From contig CAIIXF020000002.1 of assembly GCA_903813345.2 (NCBI GenBank), positions 32,506,109 through 32,570,108 of the forward strand: a stretch of 64,000 nucleotides of DNA, read 5' to 3'. Origin of the DNA: Owenia fusiformis. Lineage: Eukaryota > Annelida > Polychaeta > Sabellida > Oweniidae. Shown here in pieces: positions 27,001 through 35,700 of the stretch. Position numbers and translations under genes: made by a program. The notes under the pieces were generated by a model that saw only the letters and a list, made by a program, of their open reading frames with translations, did no database searches and was not told where the DNA came from. Positions within the stretch are counted from its first letter, which is position 1. Each line of letters opens with the position of its first letter.

Positions 27001-28468
27001 GCAAGGTTAGCCGATCAGCAAAATGTGTACTACTACTAGATATTCCTACCTCTCCTCCAACAATACCAGTCCCAGCAGCAAGGTCCAAGACTGGTGCACT
27101 CTTGTCGTCAATGTATTCTGCCAACTCTCTTGCAGCAACAATTGGGGTTGAGCTGTTATAACCATTGAGAAGGAGATCCTGCATTGTGAAAAATGCAACA
27201 TGTAAACTTGATATTTAGAAATCTTAAATAATAGCTGCGTTACTTTGCATTGAAAATACAATGTGTATCGGAACATCATTTCGCCCACCAATACTGAATA
27301 ATAGAGTATGAAAGCGGCAAGTTATTTGCAATATGGAGGTTTGATGCTTAATTTGTCGCTATAGAATGAAGTACACTTGTTCGAGTCTCTAGCCAATACT
27401 TGGCTTACTTGGCGAGAGGTAATTTCATTTGGAATACTGTGAACTCCATTTGAAAAAAGCTGGCCGCCGTGTCATAAATTTATTGAATATTTTAAAAATC
27501 GCCAGATAAATAAATCATTCATTAAAACAGAACCGGCTCGGCTCCTTGATGAGATATGACATGATTTCGTCAGAATTTCGCCTAAATTAAAACAAAATGG
27601 CTCCAAGAAAAATGGCGATATTCGAAAGGGTGTCGACTTTTGGCAATCAACCGAAGATACCTCAAGAAAAGCCGGAGATTGCCGAAGATTGCCGAAGCTT
27701 TTCTTTGCAAACGAAGTTGGCCGAGGGAACCACGAATGTGAAGAGGACGTCTCTAATTGGTCAAAAATAGAGGCTCGGCCTTCTCCGTCAGATTGAATCG
27801 GCAAAATTCGGTTGTAAGGCTTACCTTCGGTTGTATGGCTTACCTTCGGCTGCATGGCCCAACCTCGATTGATTGGAAAAGATGCTGTCCCATATTCGAA
27901 AACTGGACGAAATGTCGTTAATGTCTGACATTTAGTAACTGGCTGTAAATTCTAAGTTAGCGATCCAGAAGATGTGAACTAATACACTGATCACTTCATG
28001 TGTGTTTTGGAATTTTTTGTGAAGTAATAAGACCAAAACTCGCAATTCAAATTGTGATGTGGAAAAATGGCGGACATATGATTTCAAATTTTATGATTAC
28101 GACATGACCAGTTATACATGCAGGAATTTATCTTTGGACGAAGGCCACGATACAGTGGCCTTAGAAGAAGGTGTAACTATCGTTAAAATTTCCTAGTGCC
28201 AACAAAAAGTTCTAAAAAGCAAGCCCAATGTCCTGTTTGAGAACCCCTAAATGACACAATTGATTATTGACTTCGGTATCGTAAATATCAAATATTATTA
28301 AACCAAATTGAAAGGGCATACCTTGTCATAAGTTGCTGCCCATTGCTCATAGAAGTCACCAACTTCTGCTTGTGTGATGTTTTCCTGTCCCACTCGAGTA
28401 GCCAAAGCATACGCTTCGTCTGCTGTCTTTGCACCAGCACCAAACACAAGCTCATCAGATTCAGACAT
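15004..28468 (-). CDS. METTL27-like: METTL27-like methyltransferase, copy C (complete, 11-kb intron 4)
   Basis: Third tandem copy, intact across five exons: 28322-28468, 27050-27178, 26819-26954, 26503-26595 and 15004-15182. Exon sizes (147, 129, 136, 93, 179 nt) equal those of copy B exactly and again give 227 residues ending in YVYRIN and TAG. Motif I (LDLAAGTGIVGGE) is in exon 2 and motif II (HIDALDASQAMLD) in exon 3. Exon 2 is single here, unlike in A and B. Intron 4 spans 15183-26502 because of a minisatellite and a nested LINE, all on the far side of intact splice sites. No stop or frameshift was seen. Whether such a loaded intron is spliced efficiently cannot be judged from DNA. Confidence 0.82.
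15450..16288. repeat. minisatellite of TGTTAACATTTGATCTGATA units
   Basis: A degenerate array with a period of about 36 to 48 bases, built of TTAACATT, TTTGATCTGATA and ATTAACATT words. It gives long minus-strand frames of repeated QMLTNINNVN, which reflect the repeat rather than a protein. The same array resumes at 26270-26365, so it was split by the LINE at 16304-26269. Confidence 0.85.
16614..17567 (+). CDS. LINE apurinic-type endonuclease domain (ORF2 N-terminus)
   Basis: Endonuclease part of the LINE polyprotein, which nicks target DNA to prime reverse transcription. Visible exonuclease/endonuclease/phosphatase motifs: SIISYNVRGIRD (Asn 10), MLQETHS (Glu 39), GGDFNVIL near residue 145, a SRLDYFLIS block and the closing SDHS. 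The frame is open for 317 codons and then breaks near 17550, where the RT linker continues in another frame. It is translated here as a fragment only. Confidence 0.85.
   Translation: MNNLSIISYNVRGIRDYSKRQRIFHHLSNMTPAIVMLQETHSNENDLNIWKNNWGNDIVFSHGTNDSRGVAILLDKSLNYKIHDKMQDKNGRYIILDISLDEQRVLLINLYAPTQNHEKQQKLLIDEIEKHILNMNAENIILGGDFNVILNPRLDKMGGGNDKLTSYAKRIETFMDTFDLTDTFRTAYPDIKRYTWRQKHPFRQSRLDYFLISTHLLNQFDDIKILPGLSSDHSILKLQLGEVNKKRGKGLWKFNNNLLNESEFAAKIRDCIAESKLKHGYLDNKGLLWEMVKLDIRSSTISHSIYKSKMRKKLILN
17564..19478 (+). pseudogene. LINE reverse transcriptase domain, frameshifted
   Basis: Continuation of the LINE polyprotein. Motifs in order: SPGTDGFTTNFYKFFW (about 18020-18065), VTLIPKKDK, then after a frameshift near 18185 the INTDQSAYV and LLLQIDFEKAFDS region in the stretch 18190-18480. 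GVRQGCPLSAYLF follows, and the catalytic MFADDTT is at about 18700. An in-frame TAA stands at 19435-19437, and the frame would otherwise continue to the insertion point at 19478. Lesions: a frameshift near 17550, another near 18185, and the stop. The typical order and the FADD box make the assignment firm. Confidence 0.85.
19479..20317 (+). mobile_element. 5'-truncated copy of R2/Hero-type element
   Basis: The 3' end of the same element as the full copy that follows directly. It starts at a point equivalent to 23251 in that copy, within the cysteine cluster and nuclease region, and runs to the shared 3' end TTTATACACAA. Its reading frame keeps the PD-(D/E)xK nuclease block (RPDMLLLSESS, VIELTVPWEE). 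It differs from the downstream copy by a few substitutions and small indels, for example a 6-base repeat near 19990. Confidence 0.85.
20318..24075 (+). mobile_element. full-length R2/Hero-type non-LTR retrotransposon
   Basis: A 3.76-kb element with a leader of about 135 bases before its frame opens, one long ORF and a 3' UTR of about 215 bases ending TTTATACACAA. Its 5' end abuts the 3' end of the truncated copy without spacer. The target is the LINE ORF; only a GG is shared at the outer junctions, so any target duplication is minimal. A restriction-like nuclease at the C-terminus places it among the R2, R4, Hero and NeSL group; I favour Hero-like because there is a single N-terminal finger and the host site is not rDNA. 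Confidence 0.82.
20517..23858 (+). CDS. R2/Hero-type polyprotein: zinc finger, RT, restriction-like endonuclease
   Basis: 1113 codons without a stop. Order: one C2HC finger (Cys 26, Cys 29, His 42, Cys 50); an RT domain with catalytic Asp 454 in VVWLDLAKAY and an unusual FMDD box (Asp 556 and 557) where FADD or YADD is usual; a CCHC cluster CPLCKSPRCTLTHILSSC from about residue 890; and a PD-(D/E)xK nuclease with Asp 1004 (RPDMLLL) and Glu 1019 (VIELTVPW). The listed first codon is TTG. The frame is open from 20454, after a stop at 20451, and the first ATG lies near residue 146, after the finger. R2-type elements are known to start translation without a normal ATG, so I do not propose a start codon. 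Intact, so possibly recently active. Confidence 0.85.
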   Translation: MNPSTRDTDESRTANTDDDTETRRRCDSCGGIFKNEKGVKIHLGKTKLNCKEKLKQRIAASTTKRAASEPEEDRGQEANHSATDFQVEANLSQVASQVKGKETPVPERKPRLKYPPGNDAKWKELDDSLDTILESTLKGSAPSKITTMTRIVFEEAEELFGVTEMSHKGERHAGPSRRQRKITSLRREMRQLRTQFRKAGPEAKQGLKQLLTELHKDILRLRQAENLRKKAREKSRARKAFFGNPFRFVSNLLGKPKNGQLQCSKEEAEESIKAAHSDPRQNTPLGECPYPLPCPEPTIPYKLSDITFQEIQDIVKHARAASAPGPSGVTYRIYKNCPKLLKRLWKLIHAIWKKKELPTSWTYAEGCFVPKEDKFSSLDQFREISLLDVEGKIFWSVVAKRMTSFLISNNYIDPSVQKGGISGYSGCQEHTAAISQLIKEAKQQKSTLAVVWLDLAKAYPNVPHQLIQTALSHYNIPEEVINLTTNHLSNMKMRFTTRNFTTSWQPLEKGIMAGCTISVILFIAAMNMLLKVGEAQCKGPKAKDGTRHPCCRAFMDDITVMTQSIPGMRWILTSLEEMATWSRMQFKPKKSRSMTIVKGQPTQRHTFNIQGAAIPSIQDERIKCLGKVYDETLKDSNTTKEVFKELERWMETINKSHLLGKFKVWCFQFGVIPRLQWPFSLYEFPLSLVNSMERLCNRFLRKWLGVPPSFSSCNLYSTSSKLSLPISSLVEEFKVAKVRAITTLRTSKDPKVLSSGESISTGRKWKPQQAIAEAEERERHEQIVGVVCQGRLGLGNYGSKLLEKTPKAKKDRLVKQTRKVQEEERLVKAVGLSKQGNWTQWESIMERSPTWKDLWTVDQASLSFILRAFTDLLPTPTNLSTWGLENDNTCPLCKSPRCTLTHILSSCKTALSEGRYRWRHDKVLQKIAEWVDRARTHNKQLVPTKPIFTAFQLEGKQRTPRTKNTDPSIPLSSLSKASDWKLHVDLDKKLVFPQNIVATTLRPDMLLLSESSKTILVIELTVPWGERIDISHQLKYNKYQDLIHEAQSKGWQARLYPVEVGCRGFPALSLRSLFKDIGVHSSQLRRAMREIGAVSESCSRWLWIRRRDKWTNQ
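24312..24809 (+). mobile_element. TTAA-flanked non-autonomous element, copy 1
   Basis: A 498-bp insert in the LINE, flanked by TTAA (24308-24311 and 24810-24813). The left tip AGCCCCCGATAAATCGGGC is itself a small hairpin; the right tip ends GGCGCACACT. Leaving the element and one TTAA out restores the LINE frame (NKAL then KDEELQIK). TTAA duplication is the piggyBac-type signature. No transposase frame. Internal GTAAGCCAGGAA-like words are shared with copies 2 and 3. Confidence 0.82.
24991..25491 (-). mobile_element. TTAA-flanked non-autonomous element, copy 2 (inverted)
   Basis: 501 bp, nearly the reverse complement of copy 1, with TTAA at 24987-24990 and 25492-25495. Omitting it and one TTAA rejoins the LINE frame at LPFK then TVREPRI. 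It is separated from copy 1 by 173 bp of LINE coding sequence plus the two TTAA sites, so the pair forms a 1.2-kb inverted repeat. Confidence 0.82.
26270..26365. repeat. right remnant of the split minisatellite
   Basis: Two to three units of the array described at 15450-16288. It begins with the LINE's target duplication AACATTATTAACATC (26270-26284). Confidence 0.85.
26596..26818. other. intron 3 of METTL27-like copy C
   Basis: Ordinary AT-rich intron; nothing else recognised. The introns of 27179-28321 and 26955-27049 are likewise without features, except for a CG-richer patch at 27580-27860 with repeated GCCGAAGATT words. Confidence 0.5.
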
Positions 28469-29785
28469 ATCGAGAACCAGCTCTGGAGCAGCAATGTGTT
28501 CTACACACTTAACACTACACGATGATAACCTGCCAAATGATATCAGAGTTTCTTCATTGTATACTACATCGCTTAACTGTTAAACATGTTAAAAGATTGG
28601 CAAGCAAATAAGCACAGCCAATAGAATCTGTGCTTTATGAGATACACAGCAACCTGAACCGTATTTTGAGGGGTCTATTCAACAAAGTAACATCACATGG
28701 TTCAATGGTGAATTAATTGAAGTTTTGCATTTAGAACTCTTGCATTTCGAGCGACAATTTACAAAGTGTACTATACGAACTGAAACCTTTTTTCATAACA
28801 CTAAGTCACGATGGGGGAGCGGTCATTTGGACCCCCCCCCCCCCCGCGATAGTTCATCAATAATGTTGGTATTGCTGTTAATCTCATTCAATTAATTCTT
28901 CAGAAAAGTAAATTGCATTATTTGAAGAATAGGTCAACAAAGGTCAAATCGAGGTGAACGTGACCTAGACTATAAAATGTCAATTTTCTTTCAAAACATG
29001 TTTTGTGCCAAAAATGCGAGATAATCTCAAAGAAAATCCGTTTTATGTTAAGAAGTGCTTTCTGTATCTGGACCTATAGACTTTCAGATAGCAGGTATCG
29101 CGAAATCCCAATGTAACGCGAAATTGAACAAACAATTTCAAGTTCAACTTGTTTTGTCTTTAGCATTCATTTCAACGCAGAAATAGATAAATGCTTGACT
29201 TTGTATTACTTCAATATAATTTCGGTCCGTGCTTTTGCCTAGCAACCACCTAGCAACCACCTAGCAACGGCATAAACATCAAATTAGTGAAATTGAAAAA
29301 ATGGTGGTTTGGGAGGATAAAAAATCTAAAGTTTGTAATAACGTATCATCTTAATTCTATTCCCACAGTGTGTATAAACATTCAGAAATATGCAATATTC
29401 ACGGGTGAGCATCAAGTAATTTTTGAAAGGTTTTCTCTCAATTTTTTTGGAGAGAAAATCAAAACGATTCGAAAATGCTTGGCGATTACTCGTAACTGTT
29501 TTTAATACCTTTAAAAATTCATAACATAGTCAATGGTGGCTCGGTTTTGATATAAAGCACATAAGAAAGACAATTCAATACGTCTCTGAATATGCTAAAT
29601 GCATTTTTAGACATTAGAAACAAGGTACATGTAGCAATCAATGTTATATGAATTTTATTGGCATCTACTATTATAACTTTGCCGAAAAAATGCAAAAAGT
29701 ACTGTTGAAAAAATCTAGACCCAACACACCCCCCCCCCCCCGAGACATGAGGGTTAATGTTTTATATTTAAAGTAGTTGTTTACA
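28469..29785. other. upstream of METTL27-like copy C; no gene seen
   Basis: Likely contains the leader and promoter of copy C: an acceptor-like CAG before GTTATCATCG lies near 28530. Two C homopolymer tracts (about 28835-28851 and 29728-29742) and a tandem CTAGCAACCAC at about 29240-29265 are the only marked features. No TATA box or other promoter element could be assigned. Confidence 0.4.
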
Positions 29786-29881
29786 TAGTCCTACATAGTC
29801 GGGGTTGTGTGCAAAGGCCGCTTGGGTCTATGACACTATGGTCCTCAGGCAATCACCCCAAAGGAGAAAAGGAGTCAGATT

Positions 29882-30654
29882 GTGCAGGGAGTAAGACGTT
29901 CAGTAGAAGAAGAAAGGCACGTCAAAGCAGTAGGCCAGGCTAAACGAGGAAGATGGACCAACTGGGAAGCAGTTCTAGAGAGACCTTTGACCCGGAAGGA
30001 GCTTTGGACTCAGGACCAGGGACGCCTTAGCTTTCTTCTTCGAGCATTTTCCGACCTCTTGCCGAAACCAGCCAATCTGAAAGTCTGGGGAAAGGAAGAT
30101 TCTGATAAGTGTCCACTTTGCTTAGGAGACTGCTGCAATCTGCAACACATCCTTAGCTCTTGCTCCCAGTCCTTGAGCCAAGGCAGAAACACATGGAGAC
30201 ACAACAATGGTCTTCAAGAAATCGCCAAATACGTCGACCAGCAGAGAGGTTTTTAGCAACAATACTGCAACAAGAACAGAAGATAGACTTTATCAAGGAA
30301 GGGAAACCCCAGAGCTGCAAACATACCCAGAAACTACTCTTTCCTCAGGATGTGGCTATAACAACCTTGCGCCCAGACATGGTTATGACTTCCAGTTCGA
30401 CTAAGACCATTCTTATCATCGAACTAACAGCTGTTCCATGGGAAGAAAGACTGGAGGTTTCACACGAGATCAAAGCAGCGAAATATCGAGACCTCGCAGA
30501 TGAAGCGAAGACAAGAGGCTGGCACGCATCCATCTTCCCAATAGAAGTTGGCTGCAGGGGGTTCCCAGCAATATCAGTTAGAACCCTATTGTCCAAGCTA
30601 GGACTACAACCCAAGGAACTTAAGAAGGCCCTTAAAGTGCCCGATAAACTATAA
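29882..30654 (+). pseudogene. R2/Hero-type polyprotein C-terminal fragment
   Basis: The first frame runs through GRWTNWEAVLERP, the CCHC cluster and EIAKYVDQQRGF, then stops. The nuclease continues in the next frame from ERFLATILQQ to LGLQPKELKKAL. There the TTAA insertion adds a few foreign residues before a stop. Compared with the intact ORF the order is the same with one frameshift near 30240 and one extra residue in the nuclease (LTAVPWEE against LTVPWGE). Confidence 0.75.
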
Positions 30655-31628
30655 AATGCGCATGCGTCCAGGTGTTGATAAACTATAAATAGCGAAAATC
30701 CAGGGTTTGTCACCACAAGGTAAGCCAGGACGTGTTGAGAGAACAGCTAGTGTTGATGTTGAATTTACATGTAGCCAGATAAGTTTCCTTATTGAAATTA
30801 CATATGGTTATTAGCAATACTTTGTAGGTGCTAAATAATAAAATATTTAGAGTATATATGAGAGAAATTGGTCATTTCGAACCTGTTGAAAAGTTTGTGG
30901 CTCTCGGCTACACCGGGGAATTTACTTCCATGAGTACACACATAAATGTGGGGTTCCCCAAGAGGTACGCGACAAGGTGACCTGGCATCAAATGTGCGAC
31001 TAAATGCTACTATCGAGAAGATAAAATAACGAATACGACAATAAGTTATTGCATGTGACAATTCCGAGCCTTCATCTCACTGAAGTATTTTGAAGTAAAA
31101 ATAAAAAATTTTGTTTTGATACATGGATTCAGATGAACGTAACTTTATTCTGACAACTAATCAAAACTGAACAAAATTGATTGTACGTAACAGACAATTT
31201 ATTGTTTTACAATGTTTTGATTGGCTAAACGAATGAAACCAACAAATTATGACATGTAAAATGACAATTTTGAAATGTAAAATTTAAAAGTGACAAACAC
31301 AACCTCCCTATCCACTCTTTGGGAGCCCTAGTAAATTAGTAATATGTACATGCAGCAGTGGTAGTGTACAGCTTATTATCACACTACGCTTTGTATTCTA
31401 AAGCCTGTTGTTTGTAATAACACTGTTCACTCAACGTATGTTTTGTGTGTGGGCAGTCAACGATAATCATTGTTTTATCCCGGTTATATGACCTCGGCAA
31501 TTATAACAGAACCGTACTAAACGAAAAAACGCAAATAAGAGTAAGCTTTCACACACATATAAAAAATGAACTAGTCTAATCCGCCAGTATAAACTCTGTG
31601 CTATACGTAGCCGGGTCAGGCGCACACT
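30636..31628 (-). mobile_element. TTAA-flanked element, copy 3 (longer)
   Basis: 993 bp between TTAA sites 30632-30635 and 31629-31632. The tips AGTGCCCGATAAAC and GGCGCACACT match copies 1 and 2, and its reverse complement carries the same CCGGCTACGTATA subterminal block. Omitting it rejoins the host retrotransposon frame (KKAL then KSISSVAED). It has the same orientation as copy 2. No transposase frame was seen. Confidence 0.78.
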
Positions 31629-32056
31629 TTAAGTCCATCAGCTCAGTAGCCGAGGACAGTTCCAGATGGCTTTGGATCAGAAGGAAAGAAAAGTGGAACC
31701 CAAAAGCCACCAAGTCCACCTAAGTTCCACTAGAACAAGTGTTTATGTGGTCTACCACCAGACCACAAGGTGTTCCATATGCTTGCATACGGGTGGATGT
31801 AGGAGTTGCGTACACGACCGTACCCAACCTCACACCGATATTCAAGCATGTTCTAGTTTCCCCTTTGGCCTACCATTCCCATCCCATCCCTAGTCCAGCA
31901 TAACATGCATAAGTCTTAGCAAAGCATCACGGATGTTTAATGAATGAGTTAACTGGCAATAGGTGGCTCAATGTTATAGCCCTATGATTTGACGAGTGGT
32001 GAGCTTTAATACATTTCGTGATATCACACTTTTGAACAAGGCATTAACATGACAAA

Positions 32057-33748
32057 ATGTCACCACCTAAAACAATTTGGTCAATTCAAAGCAAGTTGGA
32101 AAATACCTTTTGACCTTAAGAAGGTTTGATTTGAACTTCTTAGAACATGTAGATGATTTTGAAAAAAAAATTCGTCAATTTGAAGCAAGTTGAAAAAATA
32201 TCTCTTTGACTTTTTTTGACATTGAGAAGGTCATTGAAGGTCAAATGTCAAATTTAAGTCAGATTTGAACTTCTGAGAACATGTAGATGATTTTGAAAAA
32301 AAAATTAAGTAAATTTGAAGCAAGTTGAAAAAAGACCTTTTTGACCTTTTCAAGGTCATTGAAGGTCAAATGTCAAATCTAAAGTCAGATTTGAACTTCT
32401 GAGAACATGTAGATGATTTTGAAAAAAAATTAGTCAATTTGAAGCAAGTTGAAAAAGACCTTTTTGACCTTGAGAAGGTCATTGAAGGTCAAAGGTCAAA
32501 TTTAAAGTCAGATTTGAACTTCTGAGAACTTGTTAAGTCAAATTTGAACTTCTGAAAAGATGAAGATGATTTTGAAAAAAAAAATTGGTCAATTTGAAGC
32601 AAGTTGAAAACAGACCTTTTTGACCTTTTTTGACCTTGAGAAGGTCATTAAAGGTCAAATGTCAAATCTAAATTCAGATTTGAATTATTGAGAACATGTA
32701 GATGATTTTGAAAAAAAATTAGTCAATTTGAAGCAAGTTGAAAAAAGACCTTTTTGACCTTTTTTGACCTTGAGAAGGTCACTGAATGTCAAATGTCAAA
32801 TCTAAAGTCAAATCTAAAGTCATATTTGAATTTCTGAGAACATGTAGATGATTTTGAATAAAAAATTTAGTCAATTTGAAGCAAGATGAAAAAATACTAT
32901 TTTGACCTTTTTTGACATTGAGAAGGTCATTGAAGGTCAAATGTCAAATCTAAAGTCAAATTTGAATTTCTGAGAACATGTAGATGATTTTGAAAAAAAA
33001 ATTTAGTCAATTTGAAGCAAGTTGAAAAAAGACCTTTTTGACCTTTTTTGACTTTGAGAAGGTCATTGAAGGTCAAATGTCAAATCTTAAGCCAAATCTA
33101 AAGTCAGATTTGAATTTCTGAGAATACATAGATGATTTTGAAATTTTTTTTTAGTCAATTTGAAGCAAGTTGAAAACAGACCTTTTTGACCTTTTTTGAC
33201 CTTGAGAAGGTCATTGAAGGTCAAATGTCAAATCTTATGTCAAATCTTAAGTCAGATTTGAATTTCTGAGAACACGTAGATGATTTTGAAAAAAAAATTT
33301 AGTCAATTTGAAGCAAGTTGAAAACAGACCTTTTTGACCTTTTATGACCTTGAGAAGGTCATTGAAGGTCAAATGTCAAATCTTAAGTCAGATTTGAAGG
33401 TCAAATGTCAAATCTAAAGTCAGATTTGAATTTCTGAGAACATGTAGATGATTTTGAAAAAAAATTTAGTCAATGTGAAGCAAGTTGAAAAAAGACCTTT
33501 TTGACCTTGAGAAGCTCATTGAAGGTCAAATGTCAAATCTAAAGTCAGATTTGAACTTCTGAGAACATGTAGATGATTTAGAAAAAAATTGAAGTCAGTC
33601 TAAACAGCATTTGTTAAGTTATAGGAAGTTGTAAGAAATTGTTACAGACGCCGGACGCCGGACGCCAGACGCCGGACGCCAACCACCAACCGCCGTCGCA
33701 AAAAAATGGAGACCATAACAATATGTCACCACTTTTGGTGGTGACATA
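32057..33748. mobile_element. tandem-core element with hairpin tip, family F2
   Basis: The left tip ATGTCACCACC is repeated as the arm of a terminal hairpin at the right end (ATGTCACCAC, 5-base loop, GTGGTGACAT at 33723-33747). Between them are about eleven units of roughly 125-175 bp around GTAGATGATTTTGAAAA, GAAGCAAGTTGAAAA and GAAGGTCATTGAAGGTCAAA. A GC-rich minisatellite (CGGACGC units, 33645-33690) sits just before the hairpin. No ORF. It resembles pearl/HINE-type elements from memory. A second copy enters at 63821. Confidence 0.72.
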
Positions 33749-34020
33749 AAAATGAGTGAAAATGATAAAGTTGGGGTTGTAACAACGAGGTTTTGTAACA
33801 TAAAGTTGACTTACTTGTATCTGGCTGAGCAGCTCTTGGTGGAATGAAAAATTAATTTCACACATCAGGGTTAGTTGGTACAACGTATGAAAATAATGAA
33901 ATTTATATCCTGGCACCAGTTTACTAGTATTACAAAACACAGCTTGAATTTGAGCACAATATTAACCATTATCTCCTCAAGATAATGTACGTACTGCATT
34001 TTTAATAGCTATAGTATACT

Positions 34021-34922
34021 GACGTGTCGCAAAAAGGTGGCGCATTTGTTTTTTAAGGGTATCGCGTGAATGTAACTTTGATTCCCCGGATTATAAGATA
34101 ATATTCTAATAAAGTTATATATCATTTTAAAGCTGTTTCTATGAAGATTTTAGATCAACTACACTCCGTTCACATTTTTTGCGCGTTCGTTTTTTAAAAA
34201 GAGTTTTTTACCAAAACATCTGGCAAATATCCCATGTTGACACGTTACATTTTGAATTATTTTTCGTCTTTAAACGCTCATAACTCAAACAATATATGAC
34301 TATTATACTTATTTTTCGTCTTGATAAAGGTAGATGGAAGTTTTATTTCAAAGGATGAATTTTAGTAAGCGTCCCATATTGTGACGTCATAGAGTCTGAA
34401 AAATAGAATCTAGCTAGTTTTTTGCTCATTTTATGGTACCTTCAACTTTTCAGGTGTACATTAAACAAAAAATACGAGATCAATTTTTAATAAATCATAC
34501 ATGATTATTTTGCTCCTAAACTCTAGTTTATTAATAAATAGTTGATTTTGTTCACAAAAGTATGTGTTTTCTGTTGTATGTGGAAAAGTGGAGGATGAAA
34601 GGTTTTCAAAATTCATTAAAATAGGTCTAATTTACGCCATTCGCCTATTTTCAAGCACAGCAACAAGTATATTTATTTCACCTAAAATATCAATTGATTC
34701 GTGTTTTATGATGCTCCTAGCCCATTAACAATATATATATGATATCAGAGTTATTCGTCCAAAATGTTTTGAGATATAGAGGCAAATATGGAGGACGAAA
34801 GGATTTTCATGTGTGTACATTTTTCTCAAAAACGTCACATTCTATCATGTTAAAAGCGAGGATCCTCTGGATTACGCCACAGAATGTGTAACAATGCGTG
34901 CGCGAGCTTTTTGCGACACGTC
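34021..34922. mobile_element. 0.9-kb TIR element
   Basis: Perfect 16-bp inverted ends GACGTGTCGCAAAAAG, with ACT directly repeated outside both tips, suggesting a 3-bp target duplication. No ORF of note. I cannot name the superfamily. Confidence 0.65.
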
Positions 34923-35700
34923 ACTGTATTTGAATTCAGTGGAAAGTTTTCCAGAATAGTAGCTTTGATTTAAACAGCTATGTTATTAATTTGAATCATT
35001 TTCGACTTTTCTAGAGTGTGGGCCAATTTCTCCATTGACGCAATGTTAAAGGTGCAACAAAAGTGTAGAGGGGCCATTCAACGATCATGGACCAGTGTCA
35101 AAATATATTTAAGTTTGGATATTTCATCAAGGCTTACATCTGTTTTTATTATCTACAAAGAAACCCCCTAGATAAACATTATTTCAGCTGATATTCCTCT
35201 TGAAACATGTAGTCCATGGCATGACTTCCGAATATGAAGGATCCGTAGCACACTATAGCGCAGCAACATTTGAAGCAATAAGGAGGTGCATATATTTTGA
35301 TTCTTGTGAAATACCGTTTGCAAAAAAACTTCAGGCTTTCGGGTCGAAAAATGTCTTTCATCACAAGGGGTCAAAAAAACGTAAATATTTTGATTCGAAC
35401 TTTTATACATTTTATAAGACACAGAGCGTTATTCTAAGCATGGGGACAAAAAATATATTACCATAAAGTAAAAATTTACGATTATTTTAGTGTAAAAATC
35501 GGTGTTTAATTAGTGTAATTACACAAGTATGCTTTTCAGATTTTGTTTGATTTTTCAAATATAAGCCAAGCAGATTCAACAAAATTGTGTGGAATATTTA
35601 GTTAATTCAGAATTGCGAACATTTTAGTTTTCTTACTATTTAAATCATTTTATTACCAGAATTTATCCATATTATCGCAAGGGGTCAAACAACAAATTAT
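34923..35700. other. no gene recognised
   Basis: AT-rich; a short open frame on each strand at 35168-35466 has no recognisable motif and the two overlap each other. Confidence 0.4.

Larger units (their letters stand above)
29786..31890 (+). mobile_element. second R2/Hero-type element, 3' fragment, broken
   Basis: A relative of the element at 20318-24075, clearly diverged in protein. It begins near GVVCKGRLGL (equivalent to about residue 780 of the intact ORF) with a TGA soon after. The cysteine cluster CPLCLGDCCNLQHILSSC and nuclease block LRPDMVMTSSS, IIELTAVPWEE are in two frames. It is then interrupted by a TTAA element (30636-31628), after which SRWLWIRRKEKW finishes the protein. The 3' UTR limit is uncertain. 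Confidence 0.78.

Noticed and set aside
27472-27855. 127-codon minus-strand frame in an intron of METTL27-like copy C
   Set aside because: No motif, built partly of repeated GCCGAAGATT words; no splice support as an exon of the gene.
28830-28855. Poly-C tract as a functional site (also at 29728, 50370, 54711, 55450; poly-G at 7216)
   Set aside because: Simple homopolymers, common in such genomes and prone to assembly error; no associated feature except in the two short MITEs.
32080-33600. Possible CRISPR array because of regularly repeated units
   Set aside because: Units are long, degenerate and without unique spacers; the setting is animal DNA and the ends define a transposable element.
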